A DNA stretch of 64,000 bases from Antarcticirhabdus aurantiaca. GTDB taxonomy: Bacteria; Pseudomonadota; Alphaproteobacteria; Rhizobiales; Rhizobiaceae. How positions within the stretch are numbered: position 1 is the first letter of the stretch; every line of letters begins with the position of its first letter. The notes beneath the pieces were generated by a model. That model had not been told where the DNA came from. It saw only the letters and a list, made by a program, of their open reading frames with translations, and did no database searches. Location: the NCBI RefSeq assembly GCF_009765365.1, contig NZ_VTOM01000028.1:1-64000 (forward strand). Direction: 5' to 3'. A program made the position numbers and the translations under genes. This document shows positions 54,201 through 63,129 of the stretch, piece after piece.

Positions 54201-57194
54201 TCAGACCGTGCGCAGGCCCTGCCTGGTGCCCCGGGCCTGGTCTCGCGGCCGGACGCCGAGGCGATCGCGGATCTGCGCGGCCGGCATCGGGCGGCCGATG
54301 ACGTAGCCCTGCGCCTGCGACCAGCGGTTGGCGCGCAGCCAATCCAGCTGCTCGCGCGTCTCGACGCCTTCCGCCGTGGTGGTCATCGACAGGGCACGGC
54401 CCAACTCGCCCGCCGCGCGCAGGATCGCCTCGGACTGGGGCGAACGGCCGATGTCGCTGACGAAGCTGCGGTCGATCTTCAGCTTGTCGAAGGGGAAGAC
54501 CCGGAGATAGGAGAGCGAGGAGAAGCCGGTGCCGAAGTCGTCGAGCGAGATGCGCACGCCGATCGCCTTCAGCGCGTGCAGGATGCGCATGTTGCGCTCG
54601 CTGTCCTGGAGAAGCACGGATTCGACGATCTCCAGCTCCAGGCGCCCGGGCGGCAGGTCGGAATCGGTCAGGGCCTTCATCACCTTGAGCGGCAGGCTCT
54701 CGCTGCGGAACTGGACCGGCGAAACGTTGACGGCGATCGAGACATGCGCCGGCCATCCCGCCGCTTCCCGGCAGGCGCGCTCCAGCACCCAGTCGCCGAT
54801 CTCCGCGATGAGCCCGGTTTCCTCGGCGAGGGGGATGAACTCGGCCGGCGAAACGGAGCCGCGCTCGGGATGCTGCCAGCGCAGCAGCGCCTCGACCCCT
54901 TCGACGCGCTCGTTTTCAAGATCGATGATCGGCTGGAAGGCGAGGTCGAGTTCGCCGCGGGCCGGTGCGGCGGCGAGGGCCCGCTTCATGGACTGGCGCG
55001 CTTCCAGGTGCTCCATCATCGAGCGCTCGAAGAGCCGCGCCGTGTCGCCGCCGTCTTCCTTGGCGCGGTAGAGCGCGATGTCGGCGGCCTTGAACAGGTC
55101 CTCGGGCGAAGCGTCGGCGTCGTCGCGCGCGGCAAAGGCGATGCCGACGCTGACGGCGAGTTCGATGCGGTTGTCCTCGACGAAGAAGGGCGCTCTCAGG
55201 CCGTCGACGAGCCGCGCGCCCGCCTCGGCCGCTTCCGCCGCGCGACCGGCGCGCAGGATCGCGGCGAATTCGTCGCCGCCCAGGCGCGCGAGCAGGGCAT
55301 CCTCGCCGACGAGCTGACCCAAGCGCGCCGCCACCTGCCGAAGCAGGGCATCGCCGACGGGATGGCCGAGCGAATCGTTGACCTCCTTGAAGAGATCGAG
55401 GTCGAAGAGAAGCACGGCGAGATCCGGCCGCTCGCCGCTCGCGAGCATCTCGGCGAGCGCCTCGTTGAAGCGCGCCCGGTTGGCGAGGCCCGTCAGCGTG
55501 TCGTGGCGCGCCAGATAGACCGTCTCCTCGCGAGCGCGCCGCTCCTCCGTTACGTCGCGATAGAAGATCGACAGGCCGCCCTCGTCGGTCGGGCAGATCT
55601 GCAGCTCCACCCAACGCTTCTCGCGATGCGCGAAGAGCTCCACCTGACAGGCCTGGCCGCTCTCCGTCACGGCCCGCATGTGGCGCCCGAGTTCGCCGAA
55701 CACGTGATCGGGGTAGAGGTCGGCGAGACGATCTCCGACCTTGAGCGAGCTCGTGCGCGCGACGAACGCCTCGGCGCGCCTGTTCATGTATCTCACGCGC
55801 CAGTCGGCATCGAGCACGACAACGGCGTCGGTGGTGCTTTCGAGGATGTTCCGGGCGAAGGCCTCGCTGCGCCGAAGCGCTTCCTCGGCGATCCGGCGGT
55901 CGTGAATGTCCTCCAGCGTGCCGTACCAGCGAACGATGCTGCCGTCCGCGGCCCGGCGGGGCGCGGCATAGGCGCGGAACCAGCGATAGCTGCCGTCGGT
56001 GAGACGGATGCGATAGGCGAGATCGAGCGGCTGGCCCGAGGCGAGCGCGGTGCCGTAGGCCGCGAGGGTCGCGTGCAGGTCGTCGGGGTGCAGCGCCTCG
56101 ACCCAGCCGGAGCCGAGCGTGTCCTCCTCCCGCATGCCGGTCAGAGCGGCCCAGCGCGGTCCGGCCTCCATGATCTCGCCCTGCGGCCCGGCCGTCCACG
56201 GCACCTGCGGGCTCAGCTCGACGGCGTGGCGGTGATGGTCCTCGCTCTCGCGCAGGGCGGCTTCCACCGCCTTTTCCTGCGTCACGTCGTTGAGGACGCC
56301 GATCATGCGCTCCGGCGCGCCCTCGGGCCCGCCGAGCGGTTCGGCCCGGCTCGACAGGTGGCGCACCCGGCCGCAGCCGTCCACGACGCGAATGACGCAG
56401 GAAAAGCCGCGCCCCATCGCGACGGACGCGACCGCCTCGTCGAGGATGCCGACGTCGTCGGGGTGGACGCGCTCGCGAAACAGCGTCGCGGGATCGCCGC
56501 AGCGCGGCTCGACCCCGATCAGGCGGTAGAGCCCGTCGGACCATGTGAGGTGCCCGGTGGCGAGATCGACTTCCCAGCTGCCGGATGTGGAGAAGCTTTC
56601 CGTCCGTTCGCGAAGAAGGTTCTGGCGCAGCAGGTCCTCTTCGCGCTCGGCGTTCTCGCGCGCGCTCCGGTCGAGTTCGGCGCGCGCGCGGGCGGCGTCG
56701 AGCTCGCTCGCGTGGCGCCGGACTTCGTCGATGACCGACTCGGCAAGCCGCTTGAGCAGGCGCGCCTCGGTCTCGGTCAGCACCCGCGGCTCGGGCGCGG
56801 CGAGGCAGAGCGCGCCCAGCCGCACGCCGGGCTCGAGTTCGAGCGGCGCGCCGGCATAGAAGCGGATGCCCTGGGGACCGGCGACGAGCGGGCTGTCGCG
56901 GAAGCGCGCGTCCTTCGCCGCGTCGGGCACCACCACGACCTCGCCGCCGCGGATCGTCAGATCGCAGAAGGACGAGGCGCGCGGCATCGACGAGGGAAGC
57001 CCGTTGTCGGCCTTGATCCACTGCGTGTCGCCGTCGAGAAGCGAGACGTACGAGATGGGCGTTCCGAAGATCTCGCGCGCCAGCTCGCAGACGCGCTCCA
57101 GCGACGGCGAGGACGGAATGCCGAGCGCACGCGTCGCCTCCAACGCCGCCAGACGTTCGCGTTCCGAGACAGCGGATGTGACAAGCTCGGCCAT
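54201..57194 (-). CDS. GAF-PAS-GGDEF-EAL cyclic-di-GMP signalling protein
   Basis: The 997-residue protein has a GAF domain (about 10-165), three PAS domains (about 200-320, 325-445, 450-565), a GGDEF domain (about 575-735) and an EAL domain (about 755-985). LGGDEFAAIL keeps the GGDEF active site, but the I-site RxxD is absent (GEDA). The EAL site is EALLRWQHPE, with NVSPVQF, ESVLLQD and DDFGTGFSSL, so phosphodiesterase residues are in place. It may make or break cyclic-di-GMP. No membrane helices are visible. ATG 57194 follows GAAGGGTAGCC. Confidence 0.9.
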   Translation of the reverse strand: MAELVTSAVSERERLAALEATRALGIPSSPSLERVCELAREIFGTPISYVSLLDGDTQWIKADNGLPSSMPRASSFCDLTIRGGEVVVVPDAAKDARFRDSPLVAGPQGIRFYAGAPLELEPGVRLGALCLAAPEPRVLTETEARLLKRLAESVIDEVRRHASELDAARARAELDRSARENAEREEDLLRQNLLRERTESFSTSGSWEVDLATGHLTWSDGLYRLIGVEPRCGDPATLFRERVHPDDVGILDEAVASVAMGRGFSCVIRVVDGCGRVRHLSSRAEPLGGPEGAPERMIGVLNDVTQEKAVEAALRESEDHHRHAVELSPQVPWTAGPQGEIMEAGPRWAALTGMREEDTLGSGWVEALHPDDLHATLAAYGTALASGQPLDLAYRIRLTDGSYRWFRAYAAPRRAADGSIVRWYGTLEDIHDRRIAEEALRRSEAFARNILESTTDAVVVLDADWRVRYMNRRAEAFVARTSSLKVGDRLADLYPDHVFGELGRHMRAVTESGQACQVELFAHREKRWVELQICPTDEGGLSIFYRDVTEERRAREETVYLARHDTLTGLANRARFNEALAEMLASGERPDLAVLLFDLDLFKEVNDSLGHPVGDALLRQVAARLGQLVGEDALLARLGGDEFAAILRAGRAAEAAEAGARLVDGLRAPFFVEDNRIELAVSVGIAFAARDDADASPEDLFKAADIALYRAKEDGGDTARLFERSMMEHLEARQSMKRALAAAPARGELDLAFQPIIDLENERVEGVEALLRWQHPERGSVSPAEFIPLAEETGLIAEIGDWVLERACREAAGWPAHVSIAVNVSPVQFRSESLPLKVMKALTDSDLPPGRLELEIVESVLLQDSERNMRILHALKAIGVRISLDDFGTGFSSLSYLRVFPFDKLKIDRSFVSDIGRSPQSEAILRAAGELGRALSMTTTAEGVETREQLDWLRANRWSQAQGYVIGRPMPAAQIRDRLGVRPRDQARGTRQGLRTV

Positions 57195-57406
57195 GGCTAC
57201 CCTTCGATCCGACACGATCAAACGGCGCTTCAGCTAAGATGAGGTTACGTTTCGCACCGCATCATCTTAAGCCGTAACCAGAATATCTCGGCTAGCTTCG
57301 GTTGTAACTTGGCTTTCTTCCAACCAGGGTTGCAACGGCGGGACGCGGCCGACGGTCGCTGCGACGGGGGCGGGAAAGATCGGCCGGTATCCGGCGTTGA
57401 GGCGGC

Positions 57407-58045
57407 ATGACGAAGGACCAAGAGAGCGCCGGCCCCGCCCTGACCGCCGAATGGCCGTTTCCGGTCTCGGCGACGCTCGGCTCGTCGGTGCGCGCCGCGG
57501 GCATCGAGCGCGAGCTTCGGGCACGGCTCTCCTTTCCCGACCGCAGCCATTTCGCGCTGGAGGACGGGCGGTTCGTTTTTCGGATCCGGGCCAGCGAAAA
57601 GGCGCGCTTCGAGATCGCCTCCGAGATCCTGTCCGACGCGCTGGAAGCCATCGACACGCTGCCGGTCCTGCCCGGCGAGGTGGAGGACATCCTGTCCATC
57701 TCGCCGCGCGAGCGGTTGAAATGGACAAAGGACGGGCGTCTGCGCAGCGCCGGGACGCGGACCGTGAAGCTGCGCGGGCGCGCCAAGGCGGTGACCTTCC
57801 ACGTCTTCGATCCCCGTCACATCGAGGATCTTCTCGACCGCGACCTGCCCGCCATCTGGCGCGAAGAGGACGCGCAGGCGATCGCCGAAGCGCGCAAGCG
57901 CGCCGCCGGCAAGGCTGCGCTCACGCGGGCCGGCAAGGGCGCGAGCCGCCCGGCGCAGCGCGGCGGGCGCCGGCGCGGGGCAGAGGCAGCCGCGCCGCAG
58001 CTCGAGGGATGGGACGCCTTCGCCGCGGACGGCCTCCTGCGCTGA
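57407..58045 (+). CDS. Unrecognised basic protein
   Basis: The 212-residue frame has good GC bias but no recognised family. The N-terminal 100 residues look folded (FPVSATLGSSVRAAGIEREL, IASEILSDALEAIDTLPVLP). The middle segment DILSISPRERLKWTKDGRL followed by AGTRTVKLRGRAKAVTFHVF resembles a helix plus wing of a DNA-binding or excisionase-like unit, and FDPRHIEDLLDRDLPAIWREED comes next. The last 60 residues are rich in Ala, Arg and Lys, as in nucleic-acid-binding tails. It may bind DNA; this is inference only. Confidence 0.6.
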   Translation: MTKDQESAGPALTAEWPFPVSATLGSSVRAAGIERELRARLSFPDRSHFALEDGRFVFRIRASEKARFEIASEILSDALEAIDTLPVLPGEVEDILSISPRERLKWTKDGRLRSAGTRTVKLRGRAKAVTFHVFDPRHIEDLLDRDLPAIWREEDAQAIAEARKRAAGKAALTRAGKGASRPAQRGGRRRGAEAAAPQLEGWDAFAADGLLR

Positions 58046-58318
58046 CGCGCGCTTCGAAAATCGGCGGGCAGGCTCAATATCTTCCCTAAGGTAAATTTTT
58101 GACTTGCATCGTCGCGGATCGCGGTTCTTAGTTCGTGACGTCGCAGCGTCGCGATCGGGAACGAACGGCGAAGTCTCCGAGCGAACTGTCGCGTCTGTCT
58201 TTGCCGTTCATCATTCGGCCGGGATGCCGAAGGCTTCCGGAGTCGGGCTCCCCATCCGCGACGCTCCAGGCAGGTGCGGTCGGCGCGGCCGTCCGCGACG
58301 CGCAGGAGGACGTCAGCC

Positions 58319-59143
58319 ATGACGAGCGCAACTTCCACATCGATCATCCAGCCTCATAACCAGAAGCCGGCGGCCGTCTGGAACTCGGCCGGCGCGGGCT
58401 ACGAGGGCATCAGCCGCGGGATCGCGGATTCGATCGAGCACGCGGTGCTGCGGCTGGATCCGCGGCCGGGCGAAACGATCCTCGATCTCGCGACGGGCAC
58501 CGGGTGGACCTCGCGGCTCGTGGCGCGGCGCGGGGCCCGCGTCGTCGGTGTCGATCTGGGTGCCGATCTCGTGGAGGCCGCGCGCAGCTACGCAGCCGAG
58601 CAGCACCTGCCGATCGACTACCGGGTCGGCGACGCGGAAGCGCTGCCCTTCTCCGCGGGCGAGTTCGACGCAGCGATCTCGACCTGCGGCATCATGTTCG
58701 CGAGCCGTCCGGAGGCAGCGGCGGCCGAACTCGGCCGCGTGGTCCGTCCGGGCGGCCGCGTGGCGCTGACGACGTGGCGGCCGGACAGCACCGTCTTCGA
58801 GATGTTCAAGGTGATGAAGCGCTATATGCCCGCGCCTCCCGACCCGCCGCCGCCGTCGCCCTTCGAATGGGGGCGCCCGGAGCGCGTGCGCGACCTCCTC
58901 GGGGGAGACTTCGATCTGACGTTCGAGGAGGGCGTTTCCTTTTATCGCGAGCCCAGCCCCGAGGCGGCCTGGGCGATGTTCTCGGCCAATTACGGGCCGA
59001 CGCGGATGCTGGCGACGAGCCTCGACGCGGCGCGGCTGCGCGATTTCGAGCGCGACTTCGTCGCGTTCCACGCCAGGTTCGCCACCGACCTCGGGATCTG
59101 CGTTCCCCGCACCTACCTCCTGACCCTCGGCCGGCGGCGTTGA
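58319..59143 (+). CDS. Class I SAM-dependent methyltransferase
   Basis: The 274-residue protein has the SAM-binding motif I ILDLATGTGWTSRLVARRG, motif II VVGVDLGADLVE, motif III DYRVGDAEALPFSAGEFD and GRVVRPGGRVALTTW. This is the Methyltransf_11/UbiE-like group; the acceptor is unknown. AGGAGGA (58304-58310) fits ATG 58319. It stands alone between an unrecognised gene and a TRAP transporter locus on the other strand. Confidence 0.9.
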   Translation: MTSATSTSIIQPHNQKPAAVWNSAGAGYEGISRGIADSIEHAVLRLDPRPGETILDLATGTGWTSRLVARRGARVVGVDLGADLVEAARSYAAEQHLPIDYRVGDAEALPFSAGEFDAAISTCGIMFASRPEAAAAELGRVVRPGGRVALTTWRPDSTVFEMFKVMKRYMPAPPDPPPPSPFEWGRPERVRDLLGGDFDLTFEEGVSFYREPSPEAAWAMFSANYGPTRMLATSLDAARLRDFERDFVAFHARFATDLGICVPRTYLLTLGRRR

Positions 59144-59201
59144 CGGTGCGAGGTGCCCTCGCGGGGCAGGGCCCTTGCGGCGCCGCCGCGCGGCGCTGCC
59201 G

Positions 59202-60206
59202 TCACGCCGCCGTGCGCACCGCCTCGATCCGGTTCTCTCCGCCGACGATCTCGGCGAAGGAGGACCAGACGCGGCGGGCGCCGGCTTCCCACGCCTCCCG
59301 GTCCGCCGGCTGGACGACGCGGCCGCCGTTCGCCTTTGCGATCTCGATCGAGGCGACCTCGTCGGCGACGATGAGCTCGTTGAAGTAAGTCGCGCCCTCG
59401 CGCGAGGCGTCGATGAAGACCGCGCGCTGCTCGTCCGTCAGACCGTTCCAGAAGGGGCTGCCGTAGTAGACGACGCCCGACGCCCAGATGTGGGCGGTCT
59501 CGGTGAGGTCCGGCACGACCTCGTAGAGCTTGAAGCCGGCATAGGCCGACTTCGTCAGGTCCATCGCGTCGGCGACGCCGGAGGCGAGGGCGTTGTAGGT
59601 CTCGGTGATCGGGATGCCGACGGGCGACGCGCCGAAGGCGCTCCACAGCTCGGTGTGGAGCGGGCTCTGGATGACGCGGATGCGCTTTCCCGCCAGTTGG
59701 TCGGGCCGGGTGATCTCTTCCTTGGCGAGGAGATGGCGGGCGCCGTAGTTGATGAAGCCGCCGACGGCGAAGTTCTGCGCTTCCAGGCGGGCGGACAGGT
59801 CCCGGCCGATCTCGCCCTCCACGACGGTCCGCACGTGAGCCGCGTCGCGGAACAGGAAGGGCAGGTCGAGGATCTGCACCTCGGGCACCCAGCCCGACAG
59901 GGCCGAAACGGTGGACAGGCTCGCCTGGATCGAGCCGAGGCGAACGCCTTCCGCGACCTCCTTCTCGCCTCCGAGCGCGCCCGAGCGGACGATGTTGAAG
60001 GCGAATTCGCCGGGCAGGCGCTCCTCGACGATGTCTCGGATCCGCAGCCAGATTTTGGTTTCCGGCTTGTCGTCCCCGAAGAGCGAGGCGACCGTCAGGC
60101 GGGTCGCGGCGCGGGCGCGCCCGATCACGGGCGGCGCGAACAGCGCCGTTGCCGCTGTCGCGGCGGCCGTGCCGAGGAGGAAGGTGCGGCGGTCGACTAG
60201 GGTCAT
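59202..60206 (-). CDS. TRAP transporter substrate-binding protein DctP
   Basis: The 334-residue protein is the periplasmic binding subunit of a TRAP transporter. It begins with a Tat-like signal (DRRTFLLGTAAATAATALFA). The DctP fold shows in SGALGGEKEVAEGVRLGSIQ, VPEVQILDLPFLFRD, KRIRVIQSPLHTELWSAFGASPV and YVVPDLT-like text. An Arg in GKRIRVIQSP usually contacts a substrate carboxylate, so an organic acid is likely. It lies 17 bases after the fused DctQM gene. Confidence 0.92.
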   Translation of the reverse strand: MTLVDRRTFLLGTAAATAATALFAPPVIGRARAATRLTVASLFGDDKPETKIWLRIRDIVEERLPGEFAFNIVRSGALGGEKEVAEGVRLGSIQASLSTVSALSGWVPEVQILDLPFLFRDAAHVRTVVEGEIGRDLSARLEAQNFAVGGFINYGARHLLAKEEITRPDQLAGKRIRVIQSPLHTELWSAFGASPVGIPITETYNALASGVADAMDLTKSAYAGFKLYEVVPDLTETAHIWASGVVYYGSPFWNGLTDEQRAVFIDASREGATYFNELIVADEVASIEIAKANGGRVVQPADREAWEAGARRVWSSFAEIVGGENRIEAVRTAA

Positions 60207-60223
60207 GAGGGGTCGGGCTCCGG

Positions 60224-62050
60224 TCAGACGATGAGGGCGTAGAGGCAGATGAGAGCCAGCGCCGCGATGAGCGCCGCGAGGAAGGGCAGGATTTCGGCGA
60301 AGAGGCGCGCCGCGGGGATGCGGGTGACGCCGCTGACCACGAAGACGAGGACGCCGACCGGCGGAGTCAGGCCGCCGATCATCAGGTTCACGACGAGGAT
60401 CACACCGAAGTGGATCGGATCGATGCCGGCGGCGACGGCGAGCGGCAGGAAGAGCGGCGCGAACAGGAGGATCGCCGCGCCGATGTCGAGAACGAGACCG
60501 ATCGCGAGAAGCGCGAGGTTGATGGCGAGAAGCGTCGCGACGGGCGAAGTGCCGAAGGAGGTGGCGAAGTCCCGGACGAGCCCGGACACGTCGTCGACCG
60601 CGAGGGTGAAGGCGAAGGGGCCGGCCGTGCCGATGAGGAGGCCGATCGCCGCGGCTTCCACCCCGGCTTGGCGCAGGCTGGCACCGATACGGGCTAGGGG
60701 CACCCGCGCCAGGGCCGTGAGAGCGAACGTGTAGGCGGCGGCGAGGGCCGCGGCCTCCGTGGTGGTTACGAGGCCGAAGCGGATGCCCGCGACGACGATG
60801 ACGCCGAGGCCGAAGGCGGGGAGGGCGGCGATGCCGGCGTGCCAGCGCTCGCGACTGCTCGCCCGCGGCGCCCGGTGCGCGGTGCGCACGCACAGGCGGA
60901 TCGCGACGGCGAGGCAGAGCGCCATGACGCCGCCGGCGGCGAATCCTCCGACGAGAAGCGAGCCGACCGACAGGTTCGTCGCCGCGGCGAGGATCAGAAA
61001 GGCGATCGAGGGCGGGATGACGTTGTCGAGCACCGAGGTCGCCGCGATCAGCGCGCCGGCCTGCTCCGGCCGATAGCCGTGGCGCACGAGTTCGGGCTGG
61101 AAGGTCGTCGCGCCGAAGGCCGCGTTGGCGATCGACGAGCCGGAAGCACCGGAGAAGAGGACGCTGGTCAGAAGCGTCGTCTGGGCGAGGCCCGCACGCA
61201 GGTGACCGACGAGCGATGCGGCGAAGCGCACGATCTGCTCCGCCGTTCCCGACAAGGTGAGGAGATTGCCGACGAGGAGAAAGAACGGGATGGCGAGGAG
61301 CAGGAACTTCGACATGCCCGCGACCGTCGAGGAGACGATCGCCGGCTCCGGCAGGCTGCTGCCGAAGGCGAGCGCCACGTAGGCGGCGGCGAGAAAGGTG
61401 TGCGGCAGCGAGGCGCCGACGACGAGACCGAGAAGCGCGACGGCGAACAGCGCCGCACTCGGCGGCAGGCCGCTCGCCAGCTGCAGCGAGGGGATCGCCG
61501 CAAAGGCGGTCAGGGCGATGCCGAACGCCGCCGCGAGGGTGGTCGCGCGCCTTTGCGCGAGCCGCTTCAAGGCGAGAACGAGAAGGACGAGCCCGCCGCC
61601 CGCTGCCAGGAGGCCGAAGCGCACCCATTCGGGCAGGCCGAGCGTCGGCGAGGTTCCGCCCAGAAGCTGCGCGATGCGAACGCCGCCGAACGCCAGGATC
61701 AGGCCGGACAGGACGAGGAAGACGTCGGCGAAGACCTCCGCCACCCGCCGAGCGCGCGGGGGGAGATGGCGGGTGAGGATGTCGAGGCGCATGGCGAGTG
61801 CGCTGTCGAGCGCGAGCGGCGCACCGAAGGCGATCAGCGCGACGTGGAGCCAGATGCCGAGATCCTCGATGCCGACGATGCCGATGCCGCCGACGTAGCG
61901 CGAGCCAGCCCCGAGAAGGACGGTCGCGAGAAGCGCCAGCAGGAGCGCGCCCACGAGGACGCCGAGCACGGCTTCGACGGCGGCGAGAATCCGGCCGGCA
62001 CCGGCGGTGAGGCGGGCGGTCAGCCGCGTGCTTTGCGCGAGATCCGCGTT
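60224..62050 (-). CDS. TRAP transporter fused DctQ-DctM permease
   Basis: The 608-residue membrane protein joins the small DctQ subunit (four helices, about residues 10-150, with WLHVALIAFGAPLALDSALA) to the large DctM subunit (about 180-600, with LAIPFFLLVGNLLTLSG, SGSSIANAAFGA, SVLDNVIPPSIAFLI and NLMIGGLTPPVGVLVFV). The fused form occurs in part of the TRAP family. With DctP it imports an organic acid using the sodium gradient. GTG 62050, eight bases after GGTGAGG, is preferred; ATG 62095 lies inside the upstream gene. Confidence 0.88.
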   Translation of the reverse strand, partial: NADLAQSTRLTARLTAGAGRILAAVEAVLGVLVGALLLALLATVLLGAGSRYVGGIGIVGIEDLGIWLHVALIAFGAPLALDSALAMRLDILTRHLPPRARRVAEVFADVFLVLSGLILAFGGVRIAQLLGGTSPTLGLPEWVRFGLLAAGGGLVLLVLALKRLAQRRATTLAAAFGIALTAFAAIPSLQLASGLPPSAALFAVALLGLVVGASLPHTFLAAAYVALAFGSSLPEPAIVSSTVAGMSKFLLLAIPFFLLVGNLLTLSGTAEQIVRFAASLVGHLRAGLAQTTLLTSVLFSGASGSSIANAAFGATTFQPELVRHGYRPEQAGALIAATSVLDNVIPPSIAFLILAAATNLSVGSLLVGGFAAGGVMALCLAVAIRLCVRTAHRAPRASSRERWHAGIAALPAFGLGVIVVAGIRFGLVTTTEAAALAAAYTFALTALARVPLARIGASLRQAGVEAAAIGLLIGTAGPFAFTLAVDDVSGLVRDFATSFGTSPVATLLAINLALLAIGLVLDIGAAILLFAPLFLPLAVAAGIDPIHFGVILVVNLMIGGLTPPVGVLVFVVSGVTRIPAARLFAEILPFLAALIAALALICLYALIV

Positions 62051-62063
62051 CACGACCGGAACC

Positions 62064-62558
62064 TCACCGTCCGGCGGCCGCCTGGCCGCGGTCATGATCG
62101 ACCGGCGCCGGCCAAGTGAACGGCTCGGCGACCGCCTTGGCCATCACGACGTCGAGGCGCAAACGCACCGTTGCGCCCGCCCTTCGGTCGCAGAGATCGT
62201 CTCCGGTTTTCAGAGCCTCGGCATCGGTGTCGCGCATCATGACGGAGAGGCGAATACCGCCTTGCGGAGCCCGACCGCGTCGTTCGGCGCTTTTGGGCGC
62301 AGCCGCGGACAAATCGGTGCCGACGTAGCGCACCGCGTCATCCAACGTCTCTTCGGAGGAGCCTCCCAACCCCGAAAGCGGCACCGCGATGTTCGCGTTC
62401 ACCGGCAGCGCCAGCTTGGCGCCGCGCCTCGGGACGGCGCGTCCCGCAAAGTCGGTCGTCGGGCCGGGGACGAGGCAATGCCAGATGATCAGGAACTCGT
62501 CGGCGATCGCGTCGCGATCGGCACTGAACAAGCATCGCAGCTTGGTGATGGTCTCCAC
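62064..62558 (-). CDS. Unknown protein upstream of the TRAP transporter genes
   Basis: Codons in this frame have strong G/C bias at the third position, unlike the antisense frames, so it is probably real. The product (about 164 residues from GTG 62558) contains ADEFLIIWHCLVPGPTTDF, LALPVNANIAVPLSGLGG and GATVRLRLDVVMAKAVAEPF; no family was recognised and no signal peptide or membrane helix is seen. Its stop lies 13 bases before the preferred dctQM start, suggesting one operon. The start is uncertain; ATG 62612 is another choice. Confidence 0.5.
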   Translation of the reverse strand: METITKLRCLFSADRDAIADEFLIIWHCLVPGPTTDFAGRAVPRRGAKLALPVNANIAVPLSGLGGSSEETLDDAVRYVGTDLSAAAPKSAERRGRAPQGGIRLSVMMRDTDAEALKTGDDLCDRRAGATVRLRLDVVMAKAVAEPFTWPAPVDHDRGQAAAGR

Positions 62559-63129
62559 GATCGAAGTTCCCGGCTGGCGCCCGCCTTTCGCTCGGCGAGG
62601 GCATGCATCCATTGTACCGCGAGCGAGCCGCTTTTGGACACAGATCAGCCCGTCGGCCGGATCCATTTTCCACGCTGAGTTGCAGCAAAGCTTCAGCTTG
62701 AAGGTGTCGGCTGGAACTCTGGAGCCGCAGCCGGGCAGGGCTCAAGCCGTTGTAGAAACTATTCTTTCCTTGTCGTCTCTGTTCCGCAGGCGGTCGTCTT
62801 GTGCCGTAGAGCCGGGGTCGGCGTCAACGATCGAACGGCTCTCCGTTGTGGAGACCCTTGCGCGCATGGCGGATGGCTCGTCCAGGGTGTCGCCTGGCTC
62901 AGCGTTGACGTCCATCAGGTCGCGAGCATCGGTCAGGACCAATCCACTTTGGTCCGTTCCCGTTTGGTGGCCCAGTCCAAACCCAATGAATGGTTGGCTT
63001 TTCGGATGTAGTTGGGGTGGCCGGTGAAGCTGATGACAGGCCCGATGCGAAGACGACGCGCTTGGTCTGTCTGAAACATCGTCAATCGCGGTACGTGCAG
63101 GCCGTCGGTTCGGCGACGGCCTGTTGACG
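62559..63129. other. Gene-poor stretch with a dyad and a hairpin
   Basis: Base composition drops here and no frame resembles a known protein. A 66-codon minus-strand frame (62742-62942) is possible but unsupported. GGACCAA (62936-62942) and TTGGTCC (62949-62955) are perfect inverses six bases apart, right at the start of that frame. CAGGCCGTCG (63098-63107) and CGACGGCCTG (63114-63123) form a 10-bp hairpin that may end transcription of the EAL gene, though without a T-tract. Confidence 0.45.

Noticed and set aside
62389-63027. Plus-strand 212-codon frame across the gene-poor stretch
   Set aside because: Codon bias is poor, the composition is Ser/Arg-rich and it is antisense to the better-biased frame at 62064-62558.
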